Origin: Dickeya lacustris
GTDB lineage: Bacteria > Pseudomonadota > Gammaproteobacteria > Enterobacterales > Enterobacteriaceae
DNA length: 64,000 nucleotides
NCBI RefSeq assembly: GCF_029635795.1
Contig: NZ_CP114280.1
Location: 3,596,001-3,660,000 of the forward strand
Direction of reading: 5' to 3'
Part shown: positions 28,072-36,789 of the stretch, piece by piece
Layout: each line of letters starts with the position of its first letter
Numbering within the stretch: the first letter of the stretch is position 1
Translations under genes and position numbers: made by a program
Notes under the pieces: generated by a model
Told to the model about the DNA's origin: nothing
Database searches by the model: none
The model's input: the letters and a program-made list of their open reading frames with translations, nothing else

Positions 28072-28341
28072 ATGACTCAACTTGAAGATTTCATTGTGGA
28101 TATAAATCTTAGAGTTAAGAGATTAGAGGATGCGGTTTTTAACGGTGGTGGCGGTAGTAAAGCAATCAAGAAACTAGCAGAGTTAACCGATGAGCTGGAG
28201 CAATTAAAAAAACAGTCATGCTCACTTGATAGTGAGATTAATATGTTGGATAAGAAGATTGATGATGTAATTCGAATTGTTGCAACACTTAAAGAGATTA
28301 TTGAAGGTGGGCTGGGAGTGATGCAGCTACCCGGTGGTTGA
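28072..28341 (+). CDS. small coiled-coil protein, unknown
   Basis: 89 residues. Two heptad-rich segments (LRVKRLEDAV; then LAELTDELEQLKKQSCSLDSEINMLDKKIDD in pieces) predict a helical hairpin or coiled coil, linked by GGGGS. No signal peptide. GAGG is eight bases before the ATG. It is the second gene of the pair with the small membrane protein, a possible partner. Not recognised. Confidence 0.6.
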   Translation: MTQLEDFIVDINLRVKRLEDAVFNGGGGSKAIKKLAELTDELEQLKKQSCSLDSEINMLDKKIDDVIRIVATLKEIIEGGLGVMQLPGG

Positions 28342-28469
28342 TTGTGTTTTACCTCGGATTTTCATCTGTGGTATTGAATAGAGATTAGCTCACCGTATTA
28401 TTTTTAAGTGCAATCCTCACTAATTTTTAGTGAAGGAAAACGTGAGTGGTGAGATATTTTGGTGAGTCC

Positions 28470-28943
28470 TTATTTTGGTATGTTCTTTTTTTCTAATGTA
28501 GCAGATAGTTCAGCGATATAGCGCTCGACTAATAGCTCTACAGCATCGCTACGCGTCATTTCGGCACGAATAGCAACATGATCAATTTTTCGTAGAATAG
28601 ACATTCGTAATGAGAGAGAGACAGCCTTCTTTTTCTCCTTATCCAGTGAAACGTGGTTAACGATATCACCTGTTTTAATATCGACCCACATGTTGAGCGT
28701 TTTATTCATTCTGCGAATGGTTTTCTTATCAAGCATGCCGGGCTCAGTCAGTTGATAAGAGTGTGTGGCTTTGCTGTATTTGATTTCGGCAGAATACGTT
28801 TCGCGCAATTCCTTTAGTGCCCGGGTTAACGTAGGCTCTGAACAGTTGAGCTGAATGATAATTTTTTTTGTTGGCACCGGCTGGCCTGAACCTAGCAGTA
28901 CCGCCAGGCGAAAAATACGTGCTTGTCTTGTACTGAGTTGCAT
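28470..28943 (-). CDS. terW: TerW-like DNA-binding regulator of the ter genes
   Basis: About 157 residues. The N-terminal half is a winged HTH (LSTRQARIFRLAVLLGSGQP, then CSEPTLTRALKELRETYSAEIKYSK); the C-terminal half looks like a ribbon-helix-helix (VSLSLRMSILRKIDHVAIRAEMTRSDAVELLVERYI). This two-domain plan and position agree with TerW of enterobacterial tellurite clusters, reported to bind the ter promoter region. ATG 28943 is preferred over the in-frame TTG at 28949. It lies at the end of the minus-strand biosynthetic module. Confidence 0.7.
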   Translation of the reverse strand: MQLSTRQARIFRLAVLLGSGQPVPTKKIIIQLNCSEPTLTRALKELRETYSAEIKYSKATHSYQLTEPGMLDKKTIRRMNKTLNMWVDIKTGDIVNHVSLDKEKKKAVSLSLRMSILRKIDHVAIRAEMTRSDAVELLVERYIAELSATLEKKNIPK

Positions 28944-28966
28944 GATCAATGAGTACCTGTAGTCAG

Positions 28967-29179
28967 TTAATAAATTCTATAGTACATACAAGATAGGGTG
29001 CGCTGTATTTGCTGTTGAGTTTGCCCATACTCCGCAATTTGCTGGGAATTATTTCCATTTATATCCAATGCTTCAATTATTGATGCTGTTGGCCTGGCAC
29101 TCAGACTCAGGCCATCATTGCTAATGTCTGCGCATAAGCCAGAGGTTAGGCTGGCCGATTTTCGGAATTCGACTCCCAT
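28967..29179 (-). CDS. possible 70-residue protein between terW and the CitE-like gene
   Basis: Begins 11 bases after the CitE-like gene's stop, with GAGAG about eight bases before the ATG. The sequence is Ser/Gln-rich (ISNDGLSLSARPTASIIEAL) with no domain I recognise. Spacing suggests it may be translated as part of the module, but nothing else supports it. Confidence 0.3.
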   Translation of the reverse strand: MGVEFRKSASLTSGLCADISNDGLSLSARPTASIIEALDINGNNSQQIAEYGQTQQQIQRTLSCMYYRIY

Positions 29180-29189
29180 ATTTTTTCTC

Positions 29190-30146
29190 TCAGTGCTGGT
29201 TTTTGAGTGTTATCCGGCGAGCACCTTCCTGTGAGCCTTCTTGTGCTATGCCATAAATTTGAGCCTGTTCAAGCACTCGTATGGCCCAGCGCCGATGTGT
29301 GGCCGGTTCGCACATTGCACCTTGCGATTTAAAGACGGCTTGACTGGAATTCAGAATGCGAAGGGCATCTTCGTGATCGGCAGGTGTAACCATTAACGCT
29401 CTCTCAATGGTAGCGACCTGATTAGGATGAATGGCCGTTTTTCCGACCAGTCCGTGCGCTATATCGAGGGCTAACTCGCGCTCCAGAATGTCATGGTCAT
29501 CAATATGTTCACAGACGGGTGAAGTCAGGGCGAAGTCATATTTTCCGAAAACGGCCACTAGCATTTTGATGACATAGCCCATTGGGCTGTCATAAAGCGT
29601 CAGATTACGTGGGCGACGTAGGGCGATGACATTCATCAGGTCATTGCCACCAATACGCAGTGCGATGAGGCGTTCATGACAAGGGTGTTCAGCCAGGGTC
29701 ATCGCGAGATGGCGCATTTGCATAACATCGAAGACCTCCTCTGTTTCGAGTGTTGGCATCAGGTATAGCGGTGTGTCTTTCATGATATCCCACCATGCAG
29801 GCAGGGATGCGATGGTAAATTTTGGCAACACAAACCCGTCTATCGGCGACAGATCAAAGGAGGTTGTCAAGTCTTTACCCATTTGCACGTTACGGGGGCG
29901 AATAAAAATGAGAGGCCACTCAGCACCTGATGCTTCAGCCATCGCTGAACGCAATGTCTGGAGTATTTGTTTTAAATTCTCCATGGCAGCAGGTACATTT
30001 TCTTCGCTAACCGCATCCTCAAGACAAATGACAATCGAACGTAACCCCTCTATGTCATTGCTCAGTACGCTTTTGGCGATGTCGGAGCGCGTCGCCGGCA
30101 TGTAGAGCGTGGCTCCTAGCCGGTAAGGCGATAGTCTCTTTGTCAT
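29190..30146 (-). CDS. HpcH/HpaI (CitE-like) C-C lyase of the Ter biosynthetic module
   Basis: 318 residues of the CitE-like TIM-barrel family: ATLYMPATRSDI at the N-terminus, the metal/substrate loop IVICLEDAV, PLIFIRPRN for substrate carboxylate, and LMPTLETEEVFD. The family cleaves or forms C-C bonds of acyl-CoA or acid substrates with Mg2+. In tellurite islands it accompanies PRTase, HAD and ATP-grasp genes proposed (Anantharaman and colleagues) to make a nucleoside-like metabolite. Its ATG shares one base with the upstream stop: tightly coupled. Confidence 0.82.
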   Translation of the reverse strand: MTKRLSPYRLGATLYMPATRSDIAKSVLSNDIEGLRSIVICLEDAVSEENVPAAMENLKQILQTLRSAMAEASGAEWPLIFIRPRNVQMGKDLTTSFDLSPIDGFVLPKFTIASLPAWWDIMKDTPLYLMPTLETEEVFDVMQMRHLAMTLAEHPCHERLIALRIGGNDLMNVIALRRPRNLTLYDSPMGYVIKMLVAVFGKYDFALTSPVCEHIDDHDILERELALDIAHGLVGKTAIHPNQVATIERALMVTPADHEDALRILNSSQAVFKSQGAMCEPATHRRWAIRVLEQAQIYGIAQEGSQEGARRITLKNQH

Positions 30147-31225
30147 CAGTGAACCTTTTTAATAATGGTGATAGCCCGATACTGTCCGATGTGCTCTCCC
30201 ACTTCAGTGATGGCGATATTTTTTTCACGGGCTAAGTACACCAGCAGGGCCACGTCAGGGTCATGTGCCGAACGGACAAGGACGTGTTCGGGTACACGGC
30301 GTAGAATTGCTCGCGTGGCTTCTGCAATGCCGGGTTTAATCCGATTAATACTGGCGATGTTGTACTTTTTAGCCAGCGCGCTGATTATTTGCTCACTTTG
30401 TGATTTCAACGCAACTAAGCGCTCTGGAGACCATTGAGTGGCAGGGACAGCGTCCAGATCAAGCGATTTTCGGCAATCTGCAACGGTATCGACCAACAGT
30501 CGGCTGCACTCGAACCGGCGCAGATGGTTGCACTGGACACAACCATGCAATCCTTCTGATGACCAGATAGAACGTGAGATAAGCCCGGATACCGGGGCAC
30601 CCATAATACCGAAAGGGATGAGCCAGTCATCGTCACTGGCAGCAAGCCAGGATACACCGCAGGGATCGGCCAATACCACGAGACGAGGGTCTTGCGGATA
30701 CCCTGAGCGTGATGCCAGCGAGCGGCGAAGTTCACGGGTAATCGTCCCTTTGCCTGTCCAACCATCGACAAACACCACACCGTCTGTGCCGTGTCGGCTC
30801 TCAATCCAATTCATTGCCGTTTCATCAATGCCACGATCCCTAATGATGCTTACACCATAGTGATGGGACGGTTTGCCCATATCGCGTAGCGCTTGATGTA
30901 ACATTACGCCAAGAGGTACGCCCGCCCTTACCAGACTAACCAGGACAATCGGTGTATCGCCAAAATGATTCGCCAGCGCTTTCGCTAGCATCACCACTTC
31001 TCTTGCCAGACGAGGAGCCCCTTGCGCTAAGGCTTTCGCAAATAAGTCAAGGTGCCAACGGGTTGGTTCAGGCTCCTGACTTAACATTTCGGAGTAATGC
31101 TTTGCACCGGACTGAATCAACTGCTCTTTTTGGGCTACGGGCGTCATTTCCATTTCAACCGGTTGAAGCAGGAAGTGAACGTCATCGGGCAAGTAAGAGC
31201 CGGAAAAAGGGGTAAATAACGGCAT
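30146..31225 (-). CDS. StiP-type phosphoribosyltransferase-like protein
   Basis: About 359 residues from ATG 31225, which lies one base after the HAD gene's stop and eight bases after GGAGAG. Annotated widely as cysteine protease StiP family, but contains a PRTase-like core (VLVSLVRAGVPLGVML; VVFVDGWTGKGTITREL, resembling the PRPP loop) and a possible zinc site (CVQCNHLRRFEC). PRTase activity in the Ter metabolite pathway is the more likely function; protease activity is only a family label. Confidence 0.75.
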   Translation of the reverse strand: MPLFTPFSGSYLPDDVHFLLQPVEMEMTPVAQKEQLIQSGAKHYSEMLSQEPEPTRWHLDLFAKALAQGAPRLAREVVMLAKALANHFGDTPIVLVSLVRAGVPLGVMLHQALRDMGKPSHHYGVSIIRDRGIDETAMNWIESRHGTDGVVFVDGWTGKGTITRELRRSLASRSGYPQDPRLVVLADPCGVSWLAASDDDWLIPFGIMGAPVSGLISRSIWSSEGLHGCVQCNHLRRFECSRLLVDTVADCRKSLDLDAVPATQWSPERLVALKSQSEQIISALAKKYNIASINRIKPGIAEATRAILRRVPEHVLVRSAHDPDVALLVYLAREKNIAITEVGEHIGQYRAITIIKKVH

Positions 31226-31226
31226 G

Positions 31227-32000
31227 TTATTTCTCTCCGAAAACATGACGACTGATTTGTTCGGCGAATTGACTCTGCTTGGGCATACCAAACCAGTTGC
31301 ACAGTTTCATAAAACGATGATCGCTCAGGCTGTCTCCCAGACCAATAACAGGGAATACACCGCGCTCGGCATGAAGCTTGTTCAGCAGATACTGAGTCGC
31401 AAGGCCCTTTTCTACCGGTGTTGGCAACCATGCAATATTGTTGCTGTTGCGATGAATATAGAAACCAGCTGTCGGAAATGTCGCTTCGATTTCATCGCCA
31501 AGGGCATAAAGTTCAGCCAGTCGGGTGCTGTCCGTGTGTTTCATCACCAGATACACCGGTGTATTGTCATATTCATAGTTGATTCGCGCCCATCCTTTCA
31601 CACCGCGTTTTTCCATGAGTAAGGTGATGTCACGTTGTAAGGTAAGCAGTTGATCTCGATATGCTGATAGGTTAACCAACATCTGTGCTTTCCATTCATC
31701 GTCTGGTGTTCCATCCGGCGTCAGGATGACGGCACCGTGTGTGACGATGGCCCATGAGCGAAATGGAATGGTTACGCGGGCGATTTCTTGCGTCCCCCGT
31801 GCGGTGACTGGGATAAAATCTGCGTGTTCGAGCAGCCAGTCCACCAGCATAGACTGTTCTTCGGTCATAAAACTGCGCGCATTCATTGAGCGGTCTAGCG
31901 CTCCCGTGCGATAGGGCTCTAACGCCAGTTCGTCCACCATTTTACGGCGGGTTTGAAAGAGCGTGTCGTCGAGATCCGAGAGCACCACAGGTCTATTCAT
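31227..32000 (-). CDS. HAD-family hydrolase of the Ter module
   Basis: 257 residues with HAD motif I (LSDLDDTLF), motif II Thr (PVTARGTQE), a Cof-type cap and motif IV (IGLGDSLSDHRFM). Probably a phosphatase acting on a sugar-phosphate or nucleotide intermediate of the module. The start MNRPVVL at 32000 overlaps the upstream gene's stop by eight bases, showing operon coupling. Confidence 0.85.
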   Translation of the reverse strand: MNRPVVLSDLDDTLFQTRRKMVDELALEPYRTGALDRSMNARSFMTEEQSMLVDWLLEHADFIPVTARGTQEIARVTIPFRSWAIVTHGAVILTPDGTPDDEWKAQMLVNLSAYRDQLLTLQRDITLLMEKRGVKGWARINYEYDNTPVYLVMKHTDSTRLAELYALGDEIEATFPTAGFYIHRNSNNIAWLPTPVEKGLATQYLLNKLHAERGVFPVIGLGDSLSDHRFMKLCNWFGMPKQSQFAEQISRHVFGEK

Positions 32001-33129
32001 AAACAATCACCTCGACAATGGGCGCTACTGCATTCAGTGCATTAAGCAAGGTCGGATCGACACTCTCCGTTGGTGTTTCGATACACAACAGAATGCGGTC
32101 GAATTTTTGATGAGCGACGTTATAGAGAAAATTTGGAATACCCAGACCGTAGTTATCTGTAAAGGCAATCGCTGACTCGATGGCAAAACCGATGGATATC
32201 GGGGAGCGCGTTGTACAACTGAACCTGACTTCGGCCCCTTGAGCCTCCAGCCGTTCTGCCAGTAGTAGCGGTTCCCAGACAAACTCCCCGGAGCCCAACA
32301 CCAGGATTTTTTCGCCGGTAAATGTGATTATTGTGGTGCCGAGATCGCTTGCTGATGACGACATACCAAGGCGTCCCCAGCTTTGCTTGCCTGTTATCGC
32401 TACGCGACCTGCTGCGGTGACATTCACGTTTGGCATAACGGGAACGGGGGCATCGGCTTTTTTCTCCCAGTGCCAGTCACCCTGAACGAGAGAAACCGAT
32501 GTGACGGGCAGCGGGCACTGTTCTGTGATGGTGCTCCCGCTCCAGTCTGTCAATGTCACGGTGACAACACGTTTTACCGTTGTCAGTTGCGCTTCAGTGC
32601 GCAGCGCTTCCAGTAGATTAATAAATGTCTTGCCTGTAGTTGCTTCGTCGTCGATAAGCACCAGCGTCCGGGCATTGCGGACATGCGCCCGAAGCGCTGG
32701 GTCGGCCGGGTAGTAGAGCAGATGGTCCGTCGCGTGTGAGTGGTCCTCTTTAAATTCACACATCAGCTCGCCATCAACGGGATGACGGGTTGAGGTCAGA
32801 TAGACCATGTTGTCGAAACGCGTCATAGCCTCATCAAAAACCCCAGCGCCCAGCCCGACGGCGGTTTCCGCCATGCCGATAAATAATATCGGCTGCGGCA
32901 AATCTGTGGGAAGCTGCTGTGCGAGCTGTCGGTAGGCCGAACGCATCGTTGCGGGAGGAATCGGAATATGCCGCCCCAGCACTTTGCTGACAAACAGAAA
33001 AGCCCGATTGGGATTACGACGCTCGGCGATATCGAACAGCGAATCTAACGATAAGGCGCCCCCTGTCGGCGTCACGGTGAGGGTGCCACTGGCCAGCTCT
33101 TTACGGTAGATAGATAGTCCATCAAGCAT
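31993..33129 (-). CDS. PRTase with TRSP domain
   Basis: 378 residues. The N-terminal two thirds are a phosphoribosyltransferase with the PRPP loop LVLIDDEATTGKTF (about residues 155-168) and GMAETAVGLG. The C-terminal third (FTGEKILVLGSGEFVWEPLLLAERL) is the TRSP domain that travels with it. In Ter islands it is thought to attach ribose-5-phosphate to a base or base-like moiety. It begins two bases downstream of the ATP-grasp gene. Confidence 0.82.
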   Translation of the reverse strand: MLDGLSIYRKELASGTLTVTPTGGALSLDSLFDIAERRNPNRAFLFVSKVLGRHIPIPPATMRSAYRQLAQQLPTDLPQPILFIGMAETAVGLGAGVFDEAMTRFDNMVYLTSTRHPVDGELMCEFKEDHSHATDHLLYYPADPALRAHVRNARTLVLIDDEATTGKTFINLLEALRTEAQLTTVKRVVTVTLTDWSGSTITEQCPLPVTSVSLVQGDWHWEKKADAPVPVMPNVNVTAAGRVAITGKQSWGRLGMSSSASDLGTTIITFTGEKILVLGSGEFVWEPLLLAERLEAQGAEVRFSCTTRSPISIGFAIESAIAFTDNYGLGIPNFLYNVAHQKFDRILLCIETPTESVDPTLLNALNAVAPIVEVIVYE

Positions 33130-33131
33130 TG

Positions 33132-34214
33132 CTATGCGCTCCCTTCGCTGACATGCAAATTCTCCAGAATGGGGTTGTATTGGATGACATCCGTCATGGA
33201 ACGTACAATTGCTGAAGAGAAGCGCTCCGCAGCCAGTCGTTTTACCTGCGCTTCGTCCATCAGCCCGAGCTGACGCAATGCAAATAGTGCAGGCAAGTTG
33301 ACACCACTATGCCGGGTGTAACCGATACCGCCAGAAGGTCGCATGTTGATTTCAAGTAAAACGGGCTCGCCTTGATCATTATTGCGCGTCTGCACATTGA
33401 CCAGTCCATCGGCTTGCATCATATGGGCGCATGCTTTACTTAGTTCATAGGCAGGGCCTGACTGTTCAAGATATTGCAGCGCGCCCTCTTTACGTCGTGC
33501 GATAGCCGCAATAACGTTGCCTTTTTCCACCAGCATATCGACGGAATATTCAGGGCCAGGCAGGTACGGCATAAGGACGAGGGGGTCAAAGTCTTCTTGC
33601 TGTTCCAATGCGTGCAAATAGATATCAGGGTGTACTTTGCGGCTGTCAGGGTGAGTCAATGCGGCCATCGGTGTGGCTTTGTCATCAAAACGCCAGAATC
33701 CCATGCCATAAATACCACTGACCGGCTTTACGCAGAGTAATTTCTTATCCTCGATAGACTGGTTATTTTTGGCTATCTGGTGGCGGAGTTCCTCAGCACT
33801 TTCAATAAGTATTGAGGGCACTACTGGCAAGCCATGGGCTTTCATGGCGTGGGCAAATTTGACTTTATCGTTTGCCAGATCAAACATTGCGGTACTGGTT
33901 GCACCAGTGGTCAGTGACACACCAAGGGATTCAATTTGTTGACGGTGGGCTTCAAACCACAAACAGTTTCGCCCGGAATGAAGAGCCTGAACACCGTATT
34001 GCTTTATAGTGGTGGTAATAAAGTCCAGGCGCTGTTCGTCATCGGTTGGCTCAATCAGTGCAATATCTGCCAAAGAAAGTATTTCGTTTCGGTGATGGCG
34101 ATGAGAGGCAATAATGGTAATTTCTTTATTCGTATTTTTAAAAAAGTCTTTAATGCCTAAAATAATATCACGCTGTGAAGATAAGCCTTCCATTAACCAG
34201 ATTGTTTGACTCAT
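33132..34214 (-). CDS. ATP-grasp ligase of the Ter module
   Basis: 360 residues. The ATP-grasp fold runs from about residue 105 (NDKVKFAHAMKAHGLPVVPS) through a central lid (LLCVKPVSGIYGMGFWRF) to the metal-binding end (PVLLEINMRPSGGIGYTRHS). It ligates a carboxylate to an amine or thiol using ATP. First gene of the five-gene minus-strand operon, divergent from terZ, so the 320-bp region between controls both halves of the island. Confidence 0.83.
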   Translation of the reverse strand: MSQTIWLMEGLSSQRDIILGIKDFFKNTNKEITIIASHRHHRNEILSLADIALIEPTDDEQRLDFITTTIKQYGVQALHSGRNCLWFEAHRQQIESLGVSLTTGATSTAMFDLANDKVKFAHAMKAHGLPVVPSILIESAEELRHQIAKNNQSIEDKKLLCVKPVSGIYGMGFWRFDDKATPMAALTHPDSRKVHPDIYLHALEQQEDFDPLVLMPYLPGPEYSVDMLVEKGNVIAAIARRKEGALQYLEQSGPAYELSKACAHMMQADGLVNVQTRNNDQGEPVLLEINMRPSGGIGYTRHSGVNLPALFALRQLGLMDEAQVKRLAAERFSSAIVRSMTDVIQYNPILENLHVSEGSA

Positions 34215-34533
34215 CGGATTTAATTTTCCCAGAATTGAGAGGGGGAGAGTTTATCGTGAGAGTCTAGGGCTGAGGCTTATGCATGTCAATCATAACATGA
34301 TTAAATCTGCCATATGAAAAATGAAAGGGTACAATGTGATTAAGTCGTAGATTTACGTCAAAAAATGTAAATAAAAAAATAAATGTACTTTAAAATCAGT
34401 TTTTTATTAAAATGTGCTATTGGCGCATTGAAAATGCGGGTTGTTGTTAAACTTCATCATGATATGATTTTTAAGTACAAGGATTTCTGATTTAAAAAAA
34501 TAATGACTTAACCTATCTCTGAAGGAATAAATA
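34215..34533. promoter_or_regulatory. divergent promoter region between the Ter biosynthetic module and terZ
   Basis: Very AT-rich 319 bases without an ORF. An inverted pair, tgtactttaaaa (34384-34395) and ttttaagtaca (34469-34479), lies upstream of terZ with 74 bases between; this is a candidate TerW site. A related tttttaagtgca occurs at about 28400 near terW. The terZ ribosome site AAGGA is at the right end. Confidence 0.5.
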
Positions 34534-35118
34534 ATGGTTTCATTAAGCAAAAACCAAACTGTTTCACTCAGTAAAGAAACGTCGTCATTAAACCAGCTTC
34601 AATTCGGTTTAGGCTGGGATCCTTTGAAAAAGAAAAAAGGATTTTTAAGTGGACTTCTGGGCGGTGATGATTCTATTGATTTGGATGCAGGATGCGTTCT
34701 GTTAGACCGTTCAGGTAAAACCATCGATACCATCTGGTTTCGTAAACTGAAATCGAACTGTGGCTCCGTTGTTCATCAGGGGGATAACCTGACTGGTGAA
34801 GGCGATGGCGATGATGAAGTGATTACCGTTGATCTCACTCGCTTACCTTCGCAAGTTGAATATCTTGCCTTGACCGTAAACAGCTTTCGTGGACAAACCT
34901 TTAATGAAGTCGATAACGCTTTTTGCCGTGTTGTCGATCAGTCCCGCAAGGAACTAGCACGCTATCAGTTGACCGAGCAGGGTTCCCATACGGGTATTAT
35001 CATTGCATCTTTAGCCCGCAATGGCGGTAGCTGGGATTTCACCGCTCACGGTAAAGCCTCAACTGGCCGAACAATTGATGAGATGCATGCTGACATTATT
35101 GCTACGGTGGTGCGGTAA
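34534..35118 (+). CDS. terZ: TerZ, TerD-family tellurite/stress protein
   Basis: 194 residues matching enterobacterial TerZ: VSLSKNQTVSLSKE opening, LGWDPLKKKK, then DLDAGCVLLDRSGKTIDTIWF and GDNLTGEGDGDDEVI, the acidic Ca2+-binding segments of TerD-domain proteins. These cytoplasmic proteins bind calcium and associate with the TerC membrane complex; the cluster gives resistance to tellurite, colicins and some phages. First gene of the terZABCDE run. Its stop overlaps the terA start. Confidence 0.92.
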   Translation: MVSLSKNQTVSLSKETSSLNQLQFGLGWDPLKKKKGFLSGLLGGDDSIDLDAGCVLLDRSGKTIDTIWFRKLKSNCGSVVHQGDNLTGEGDGDDEVITVDLTRLPSQVEYLALTVNSFRGQTFNEVDNAFCRVVDQSRKELARYQLTEQGSHTGIIIASLARNGGSWDFTAHGKASTGRTIDEMHADIIATVVR

Positions 35119-36284
35119 TGAATATGACACCAGGGAGCAATGCTCCCCTTCCTTCACAGATCCTGACCATTCGTGTTCTTTCCGGTATTCCGATAGATGC
35201 CTCTTCATTTCGCCTTTATGCCTCAGGCAAAGTGCAGGGGGATTCGGATATGGTGTTTTACGGGCAGCCAGTCAATGATGATGCGTCTATAAAGCTCTCT
35301 GGAGCAGCTACAGACACCGCTTTCGCGGTTGATATCAACCGCCTTCGCCCAGAAGTACAAAAAGTGGCGTTTACCGCAACCTGTGATGGCAATATGACGC
35401 TGTCTGGTCTGAAGCATCTCTCCATTCAGGTTGAACTTAACGGTGATATTTTGCTGTCCGGTAGTGTGGACGTGTCTGGCCGTCAGGAAGCCGCACTGAT
35501 CCTTGGTGAGATTTATCGCCGTAATACGGAATGGAAATTCCGTTTTATAGCACAAGGCTTCAACGGCGGACTAAAACCGTTGGCGGAATATTTTGGCGTA
35601 GACATTTCAGATGATACGACACCAGCCAGCACTCCAGAACCGGTGAGCACGCCAGCGCCAGAACCCACAAAAATCAGTTTGAGTAAAGTTTCGCTGACCA
35701 AAGAAAAACCTTCGATCAGTCTTGCCAAGCAGGATAATTTCGGTGAAATCAAAATTAACCTTAACTGGAATCAGAGCCGAGCGGCATCAGGCGGTATGTT
35801 TGGCGGTATGTTCAGTAAAACTAAAGGGGTTGATTTGGATCTCGGTGCATTTATTGAACTTCAGGACGGTGACAAAAACGTTGTTCAGGCGCTTGGAAAC
35901 AGGTTTGGCCAGTTTAATGATGAGCCCTTCGTCGAACTGCAGGGCGATGATCGTACCGGGCAAGTTTCTGAGGGTGAGTGGCTACATATCAATGGCCGTG
36001 AATGGAAACAAATTCGGCAGGTGCTGATTTATGCTTTCATCTACGAAGGCGTCGCGAGTTGGGATAAAACGGATGGTGTCGTCACGCTGCATATCTCCGG
36101 GCAACCGCCGATAGAAACACGTTTAACGGAAGGTTCCAACCGCCACAATATGTGTGCAATTGCCCGTTTGGTGAATGAAAACGGAACCATTAAGGTTGAG
36201 CGAATCAATCGGTTTTTCAATGGTCATCAAGATATGGATAAAGCTCTAGGTTGGGGTTTCCGCTGGTCTGCTGGTTCAAAATAA
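35118..36284 (+). CDS. terA: TerA, two-domain TerD-family protein
   Basis: 388 residues in two TerD-like domains (about 10-165 and 205-385) joined by a Pro/Thr-rich linker (TPASTPEPVSTPAPEPTKI). The first domain lacks most acidic Ca2+ ligands; the second has DLGAFIELQDGDKN. Size and order agree with TerA. The ATG overlaps the terZ stop (taATG). Confidence 0.9.
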   Translation: MNMTPGSNAPLPSQILTIRVLSGIPIDASSFRLYASGKVQGDSDMVFYGQPVNDDASIKLSGAATDTAFAVDINRLRPEVQKVAFTATCDGNMTLSGLKHLSIQVELNGDILLSGSVDVSGRQEAALILGEIYRRNTEWKFRFIAQGFNGGLKPLAEYFGVDISDDTTPASTPEPVSTPAPEPTKISLSKVSLTKEKPSISLAKQDNFGEIKINLNWNQSRAASGGMFGGMFSKTKGVDLDLGAFIELQDGDKNVVQALGNRFGQFNDEPFVELQGDDRTGQVSEGEWLHINGREWKQIRQVLIYAFIYEGVASWDKTDGVVTLHISGQPPIETRLTEGSNRHNMCAIARLVNENGTIKVERINRFFNGHQDMDKALGWGFRWSAGSK

Positions 36285-36308
36285 TTTCAAAATCCCGAGG
36301 GTGAAATA

Positions 36309-36764
36309 ATGGGTTTCTTCGATAAAGTTAAAGGCGCGTTTAATGCCAGTCGTGATGAATTGATCAAACAAGTTGGACGCTTCAAGAATAAAAAATTCAT
36401 GCAGGGAACCGTGGCTGTCTGTGCTCGCATTGCGGTTACCAGTGACGGTGTTAGTTCGGAAGAAAAACAGAAGATGATTGGTTTTCTTCAAGCCTCTCCT
36501 GAACTGAAAGTTTTCGAAACGAAAGAAGTCATTGCGTTCTTCAATGAGCTGGTTGCCAGCTTTAGTTTCGATTATGAAATCGGAAAAGGTGAAACCATGA
36601 AATACATTCTGGCCTTGAAAGATCAACCTGAAGCGGCACAGCTCGCTCTACGTGTTGGTATCGCCGTGGCGAAAAGTGATGGCGATTTCGATCAGGCTGA
36701 ACAGACGGCTGTGCGTGAAATTGCTCAGGCCCTGGGGTTTACCCCGGCTGAATTTGGCCTTTAA
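36309..36764 (+). CDS. terB: TerB
   Basis: 151 residues, all-helical, with the paired acidic metal-binding motifs of TerB (VTSDGVSSEEKQKM and KSDGDFDQAEQ). It interacts with TerC at the membrane in the current model of Ter function. 24 bases after terA; GAGGGTG precedes the ATG. Confidence 0.93.
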   Translation: MGFFDKVKGAFNASRDELIKQVGRFKNKKFMQGTVAVCARIAVTSDGVSSEEKQKMIGFLQASPELKVFETKEVIAFFNELVASFSFDYEIGKGETMKYILALKDQPEAAQLALRVGIAVAKSDGDFDQAEQTAVREIAQALGFTPAEFGL

Positions 36765-36789
36765 TTACATACTGGTTTAAGGGCTCATT

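Noticed and set aside
28967..29179. A precursor peptide (lasso or lanthipeptide) inside the Ter module
   Set aside because: Only one Gly/Cys-poor candidate core and no modification enzymes; kept only as a low-confidence small ORF.
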